From CAVQOB01 sp963714325 (lineage in GTDB: Bacteria > Pseudomonadota > Alphaproteobacteria > Rhizobiales > Hyphomicrobiaceae), in NCBI GenBank assembly GCA_963714325.1, contig CAVQOB010000003.1, positions 124,001-188,000 on the forward strand: DNA of 64,000 bases. Reading direction: 5' to 3'. The translations under genes were made by a program, and so were the position numbers. The notes below the pieces were generated by a model. It was given only the letters and a program-made list of their open reading frames with translations, was not told the DNA's origin and did no database searches. Positions 59,814 through 64,000 of the stretch are shown here, in pieces (positions within the stretch are counted from its first letter, which is position 1; each line of letters begins with the position of its first letter).

Positions 59814-61415
59814 ATGAGCGCGCCCAAGAGCAGTGAGACGTTTGCCCTGAATTTGCCAGCCAAGGTTCATCATAACCTTTTCGAGGCCGAGCTGCTGGAG
59901 CTGGCCGTGAAGCGCGGCGAAGGTCGGCTGGCGGCGACCGGAGCGTTTGTGGCGCATACGGGCGTGCATACCGGGCGATCGCCGAACGACAAGTTCACGA
60001 TCCGGGACGGCGATACAGAGTTGCAGATCTGGTGGGACAACAACAAGTCGATCACGCGCGCGCAGTTCGATATGCTGCTGCAGGATTTCACAGCACATGT
60101 GAAGTCGCGCGAGATGTTCGTGCAGGATCTTTTTGCTGGCGCCGATGCCAATCATCGACTCAAGACCCGCGTCTTCACCGAGTATGCTTGGCATTCGGTT
60201 TTCATCCGGCACATGCTGCGCCGGCCGGCAGCAAGTGAGCTGGTTGGTTTCGCCCCAGAATTCACCGTCGTCAATTGCCCGAGCTTCAAGGCCGATGTGA
60301 AACGGCACGGCGTACGTTCGGAGACCGTCATCGCCTGTGATTTCACGCGCCGCCTGGTGCTGATCGGTGGGTCGGAATACGCCGGCGAAACAAAGAAGTC
60401 AGTCTTTACGTTCCTCAACTACCTGTTGCCATCGAAGGGCGTTATGCCCATGCATTGCTCGGCGAACGTTGGCCATGGCGGGGACGCTGCTGTGTTCTTC
60501 GGATTGTCGGGAACCGGCAAGACGACGTTGTCGGCCGATCCGAAGCGCATTCTACTGGGGGATGACGAGCACGGCTGGTCATCGGATGGCATCTTCAATT
60601 TCGAAGGCGGGTGCTACGCCAAGACGATCCGGCTTTCGCGCGAGGCGGAGCCGCAGATCTGGGACGCGTCCAACCGTTTCGCGGCAGTGCTTGAGAACGT
60701 CATTCTGAAGCCGGGCAGTATGGAGCCTGACTTCAATGATGGCCGGCTGACGGAAAACACACGGTCCTGCTATCCGCTTGAGTTCATCGCCAACGCGAGT
60801 GCCAGCGGCACGGCTTCGCACCCCAAGAATATCGTGATGCTGTGCGCCGATGCGTTCGGTGTGATGCCGCCGATCGCGCGGCTTTCGCCGAGTCAGGCGA
60901 TGTATCATTTCCTGTCCGGCTACACGGCGAAGGTTGCCGGTACTGAAAAGGGCATGAAGGGTAACGAAGCGTCGGCGACGTTCTCGACCTGCTTCGGCGC
61001 GCCGTTCATGCCACGGCATCCCTCGGTCTATGGCAATATGCTACGGGCGCTGGTCGCCAAGCACAACGTCGATTGCTGGCTGGTCAACACCGGGTGGACC
61101 GGTGGCAAGTTCGGTGTCGGCAGCCGGATGCCGATCAAGGCAACGCGCGCCTTGCTCGATGCGGCTCTTAGCGGGAAGCTCAAGCACCAACCGATGCGCC
61201 GCGATCCGATGTTCGGATTCGAGGTGCCGTTGTCGCTCGATGGCGTCAACTCCAAGATATTGACGCCGCGCGAGACCTGGGCAGATAAGGCCGCCTATGA
61301 TGCGCAAGCAAAGGCGCTGGTCGGTATGTTCAATGCGAATTTCACGAAATTTGAGGCGCATGTGGACGCCGATGTGAAGGCTGCCGCCCCCGCCGTGCGG
61401 CAGGCGGCGGAGTAA
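59814..61415 (+). CDS. pckA: Phosphoenolpyruvate carboxykinase (ATP)
   Basis: A 533-residue ATP-dependent PEP carboxykinase, which turns oxaloacetate into PEP in gluconeogenesis. Key parts are HTGRSPNDKFTIRD, the P-loop region GLSGTGKTTLSADPKR (residues 230-245), ILLGDDEHGW with a metal/nucleotide Asp pair, and NTGWTGGKFGVGSRMPI. Length is standard. Position next to chvI/chvG is typical of rhizobia, where ChvI affects pckA. Start ATG 59814. Confidence 0.97.
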   Translation: MSAPKSSETFALNLPAKVHHNLFEAELLELAVKRGEGRLAATGAFVAHTGVHTGRSPNDKFTIRDGDTELQIWWDNNKSITRAQFDMLLQDFTAHVKSREMFVQDLFAGADANHRLKTRVFTEYAWHSVFIRHMLRRPAASELVGFAPEFTVVNCPSFKADVKRHGVRSETVIACDFTRRLVLIGGSEYAGETKKSVFTFLNYLLPSKGVMPMHCSANVGHGGDAAVFFGLSGTGKTTLSADPKRILLGDDEHGWSSDGIFNFEGGCYAKTIRLSREAEPQIWDASNRFAAVLENVILKPGSMEPDFNDGRLTENTRSCYPLEFIANASASGTASHPKNIVMLCADAFGVMPPIARLSPSQAMYHFLSGYTAKVAGTEKGMKGNEASATFSTCFGAPFMPRHPSVYGNMLRALVAKHNVDCWLVNTGWTGGKFGVGSRMPIKATRALLDAALSGKLKHQPMRRDPMFGFEVPLSLDGVNSKILTPRETWADKAAYDAQAKALVGMFNANFTKFEAHVDADVKAAAPAVRQAAE

Positions 61416-61428
61416 CGCTTCAAGCGTT

Positions 61429-62415
61429 TCAGCGTCCGACCGTGGCGAAGGCGTAGCTTGCGCCGCGCCTCTCGACGGCGCCGACGCCTGGGTAGGGGAG
61501 GTGATAGCCGACGACCGGCGTCTTGTCGGTGGCGAGGCGATCGAGGAGTGCTTTACGCGTCGCAGCGGCGCGGTCGGGTTCATGGTCGGCGGCGGTTTTC
61601 CAATCGGGATGGGCGAACGAGATATGCGATTGGACGAGCGCGTCGGCAAGGACGATCAGCGCGGCATTGCCTGAGGACAAACCGATGCAGATGTGGCCTT
61701 GGGTGTGGCCGGCTGAATCGATTGCCGACATGCCCGGCGCGATGGCCGCATTCGGTTTGATGAAGGTCATCCGATCCTTGAGGCGCGCCAGATTGCGCTT
61801 GGCGCCGGGGATGAAGTTCTGGCGGTCGGCCGGTAATTTGGCGATTGGGTCGCCGGCCATCCAGAGCGCCCATTCGGCTTCGGAGATGACGTACTGCGCG
61901 TTGGGGAAGCGTGGTGTGTCGTCGAACTCATCGATCGCGCCCCAGAGGTGGTCGGGGTGTCCGTGCGTGATGATCACGCGCGTAACCGCTTTCGAATCGA
62001 TCCCGGCGCTGGAGAGGCTGTCAGCGAGCTTGCCGGTCGTCTCCATGAAGTTCGGGCCAGAGCCCACGTCGATCAATGTCAATTCGTTGCCGCGTTTGAC
62101 GGCAGTGATATTCACGCCAGCTTTGACACTGTGTTCGCTGACGCCGGCTGTCTTGAAGGCGTTCGCCCGTTCCGCGTCGGTTCGATCCGTGCCGAACATC
62201 GAGACGGGTTGCATCATGTGCCCATCGGAGAGAATGGTGACGTCGAGTTCGCCGATTTTTACGGTATGCGCTGTGGTGGGTGCTGTTTGCGCATTGGAGT
62301 GGGCCGGGAAGATACCGCCGAATATGGCGCAGCTCAGTCCGGCCAGCGCGCCGTTGCGCAAGATCTCGCGGCGCGATCGGCGAACTGATGTGGCGATCTT
62401 TAGGACGCGCGGCAT
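61429..62415 (-). CDS. Tat-exported metallo-beta-lactamase-fold hydrolase
   Basis: A 328-residue protein with a twin-arginine signal: SRREIL at residues 14-19, a hydrophobic stretch NGALAGLSCAIFGGIFPA and a cut near SNAQ. The metallo-beta-lactamase fold shows the metal motif HGHPDH at residues 151-156, a second His in SAGHTQGH, and VVGYHLPYPG near the end. It binds two metals in the periplasm. It lies 24 bases after the DmsC-like gene on the same strand, so it may share its transcript. The substrate is unknown; export by Tat fits a redox or sulfur-compound role. Confidence 0.87.
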   Translation of the reverse strand: MPRVLKIATSVRRSRREILRNGALAGLSCAIFGGIFPAHSNAQTAPTTAHTVKIGELDVTILSDGHMMQPVSMFGTDRTDAERANAFKTAGVSEHSVKAGVNITAVKRGNELTLIDVGSGPNFMETTGKLADSLSSAGIDSKAVTRVIITHGHPDHLWGAIDEFDDTPRFPNAQYVISEAEWALWMAGDPIAKLPADRQNFIPGAKRNLARLKDRMTFIKPNAAIAPGMSAIDSAGHTQGHICIGLSSGNAALIVLADALVQSHISFAHPDWKTAADHEPDRAAATRKALLDRLATDKTPVVGYHLPYPGVGAVERRGASYAFATVGR

Positions 62416-62439
62416 GAGCTTGATTTCCGTTCTGCCATT

Positions 62440-63387
62440 CTATGCGGCATCGGCCCCATAGTACACGGTGACGACGTGCTGGGCTTCAGCGAAGAACAGC
62501 CAGCGTTCGACAAAGATGCCGAGTGCGCAGAACATGACGGCAAGCGTCGCGAAGACCAGCGCGGTGCTGGGCGGCACGGCCAGCGACATCATGGTCATGA
62601 AGAGCGGCAGCGCGAAGGCCATGCCAAGCACGATGGTGCGCAGGCGCTGCGCATGCTTGCGGGCGACCGTGTAGCCCATCTCGCGCATCACGTAGTTGGC
62701 TTGGCTGTGCGGTGGATCGAGTGGCCGGACTTTGCCGAGCGATCCAAGTCCCGTCGCAGCACCGGCTGTCCAGGTTTTCGTCGCGGTATCGATCCGCTTC
62801 CAATAGGTGAGTTTGAGCGCCATCGACATGAGCAGCAGTAGGGAGACGATCAGTGTCGCGGTGTCGCTCTCAAGAGTGAAGAGCCGCAGAATAAACAGCA
62901 TCAGCAGGCCGCCGGTGGTCAATGCGAGCAGCACGTAGATCGGCGTGACGAGGGAATCGCACCACGCGCGGATGGTCGGCAGCGACTGATAGATCATCCC
63001 GGTGCAATACACGGTGATGAGTGCGCAGATGATGGTTGCCAGCGCCGTCAGTGCGAAGACGTGGGCGTGCGTGCCGAGCCAGACCCAGCCGAATGCGAAC
63101 AGGCCTGCTGGCACAAACGTCACGACAGCCGCAACGCCTTCGCGCGACAACCACGATGTGTTCCACTGAGAAAACGCTCGCCACGCCCGCTCGGGTCGAC
63201 CGAGATGCGAGGTTGAACACAATAGCCCGGCGATGATGAGTGTTAAGGCGAGAGCAAAACCAACGAGTCCGATGGACGCTTCCGGCTTGACCGTGCCGGT
63301 CAGGGCGAGACCTGATAGCCAGATCAGCAGCCCATAGCCCGCGCCCGAGAGGGTCGTAAAGAAGATGACGGAGTAGGCGGGATGCAT
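62440..63387 (-). CDS. DMSO reductase-type membrane anchor subunit (DmsC-like)
   Basis: A 315-residue membrane protein with about eight helices, starting MHPAYSVIFFTTLSGAGYGL. It matches the DmsC anchor of molybdopterin oxidoreductases: STSHLGRPERAWRAFSQWNT, SWLSREG and CTGMIYQSLPTIRAW. It would link the catalytic and iron-sulfur subunits to quinones. ATG 63387 has GAGG 8 bases upstream; the frame is open to 63456 but is not membrane-like there. The iron-sulfur subunit gene lies upstream. The complex could be a DMSO/thiosulfate-type reductase or a SoeABC sulfite dehydrogenase. Confidence 0.88.
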   Translation of the reverse strand: MHPAYSVIFFTTLSGAGYGLLIWLSGLALTGTVKPEASIGLVGFALALTLIIAGLLCSTSHLGRPERAWRAFSQWNTSWLSREGVAAVVTFVPAGLFAFGWVWLGTHAHVFALTALATIICALITVYCTGMIYQSLPTIRAWCDSLVTPIYVLLALTTGGLLMLFILRLFTLESDTATLIVSLLLLMSMALKLTYWKRIDTATKTWTAGAATGLGSLGKVRPLDPPHSQANYVMREMGYTVARKHAQRLRTIVLGMAFALPLFMTMMSLAVPPSTALVFATLAVMFCALGIFVERWLFFAEAQHVVTVYYGADAA

Positions 63388-63549
63388 AGCGGAAACCTCG
63401 GTGTCGTCCATATGCGGCGGCAGACATGCAAGGGCTTTGCCCCTGCCCCCCACCAAAGGCCTCAGGCCTTTGGAAACGCCTCTTTGCAGGACGGGTCCAG
63501 GGACTATTTCCCTGGTCGGGGTGCGCGAGGGGCTGAAAGCCCTTCGCTG

Positions 63550-64000
63550 TTATCGTGAGAGAACTTTGTCGGCGAAGGCGAACAGCTTATCAAGCGCGCT
63601 GTTGGTATCGTGCGGAGAACCAGCCGCCATGCGCGCTTCAGCTGGTTTTGCCGCTGTTGACGCATCACGTCGCGCGCGAGGCGGCAGGTATTTGTTCACC
63701 GGCTTGAAACCCATCCCAGGTAACAGGTCGAAGCCGCCGCGTTCTTTGACGAGCTTTGAGACGTCCGAGTTGGCGTCGCCTAGATCGCCGAAGTGACGCG
63801 CACCCGTAGGGCAGGCGCGCACGCAAGCGGGGATGCGATCTTCTTCGGGGATATGTTCGTTATAGATGCGGTCGACGCAGAGCGTGCATTTTTTCATGAC
63901 GCCATCGGCGTAGTCATATTCGCGTGCGCCGTAAGCGCACGCCCACGAACAGAGTTTGCAGCCGATGCACGTGTCAGGATCGACCAGCACAATGCCGTCC
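63550..64000 (-). CDS. 4Fe-4S ferredoxin subunit (DmsB-like), N-terminus beyond right edge
   Basis: At least 149 residues of an iron-sulfur subunit; the reading frame continues off the right edge, so the N-terminus and its cluster ligands are missing. Visible cluster motifs are CIGCKLCSWAC, KKCTLCVDRI and CVRACPTGARHFGDL. These are the DmsB ligand groups with the family-typical AYGAREYDY stretch. The Val at 63990 is internal, since the same frame goes on with the typical DGIVLVDPDTC. A polar tail of about 40 residues follows the last cluster. It passes electrons to or from the DmsC-like subunit 162 bases downstream. Confidence 0.9.
   Translation of the reverse strand, partial: DGIVLVDPDTCIGCKLCSWACAYGAREYDYADGVMKKCTLCVDRIYNEHIPEEDRIPACVRACPTGARHFGDLGDANSDVSKLVKERGGFDLLPGMGFKPVNKYLPPRARRDASTAAKPAEARMAAGSPHDTNSALDKLFAFADKVLSR

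Overview
The window is high-GC chromosomal DNA from an alphaproteobacterium, most likely order Hyphomicrobiales (Rhizobiales). The best evidence is the run at 54731-61415: ptsH, a mannose-type EIIA and a short hprK, then chvG and chvI, with pckA divergent. This is a typical rhizobial gene order. Supporting evidence is an alphaproteobacterial addA/addB pair, a TsaE-phosphotransferase fusion, and a complete Tad/Flp pilus operon with CtrA-type sites (TTAA-N7-TTAA) in front of the pilin. I saw no tRNA, rRNA, CRISPR array, insertion sequence or prophage.

Layout. 1-2884 (minus): a partial unknown gene and a 2-oxoacid dehydrogenase E1 alpha/beta pair. 2997-5870 (plus): a small Cys-rich secreted protein, an internally duplicated unknown protein and a coupled ThDP enzyme, followed by a patch of inverted repeats. 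6331-10999: a class V aminotransferase, a TonB-like protein, and an IclR regulator divergent from an Old Yellow Enzyme-type oxidoreductase. 11107-21315: the pilus locus (a stand-alone secretin-N-like protein, flp, cpaA-F, tadB, tadC). 21325-24174: an ABC exporter, ribosomal protein bL31 and a lipoprotein. 24452-32856: a probable catabolic stretch with an M81 peptidase, an NMT1-type ABC importer, an alpha/beta hydrolase with a GMC oxidoreductase, and a creatinase-like M24 protein. 32876-38642: a frameshifted phosphatase, a methyltransferase, coaBC-dut, a small protein, a LuxR-type regulator and trxA. 38734-50219 (minus): addA, addB, a MurU-like nucleotidyltransferase, a TsaE-AmgK-like fusion and a PAS histidine kinase, mostly overlapping one another. 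50460-54504: an NTF2-like protein, ahcY and, behind a very A/T-rich leader, a TadG-like von Willebrand protein. 54731-61415: the PTS/ChvGI/PckA block. 61429-64000: a Tat-exported metallo-beta-lactamase-fold protein and the membrane and iron-sulfur subunits of a DMSO reductase-type complex, cut by the right edge.

How the parts may work together. The CtrA-like sites suggest that pilus expression follows the cell cycle, as for Caulobacter pilA. HprK, HPr and EIIA form a regulatory (not sugar-transporting) PTS linked to the ChvG/ChvI envelope-stress pathway, next to the gluconeogenic enzyme PckA. The AmgK-like and MurU-like genes suggest peptidoglycan sugar recycling. The items most worth a second look are the CtrA boxes, the duplicated protein coupled to a ThDP enzyme, the twin CX3CX3C secreted peptide, the M24 protein without metal ligands, the single-base frameshift in a phosphatase gene, and the A/T-rich control region before the TadG-like gene.
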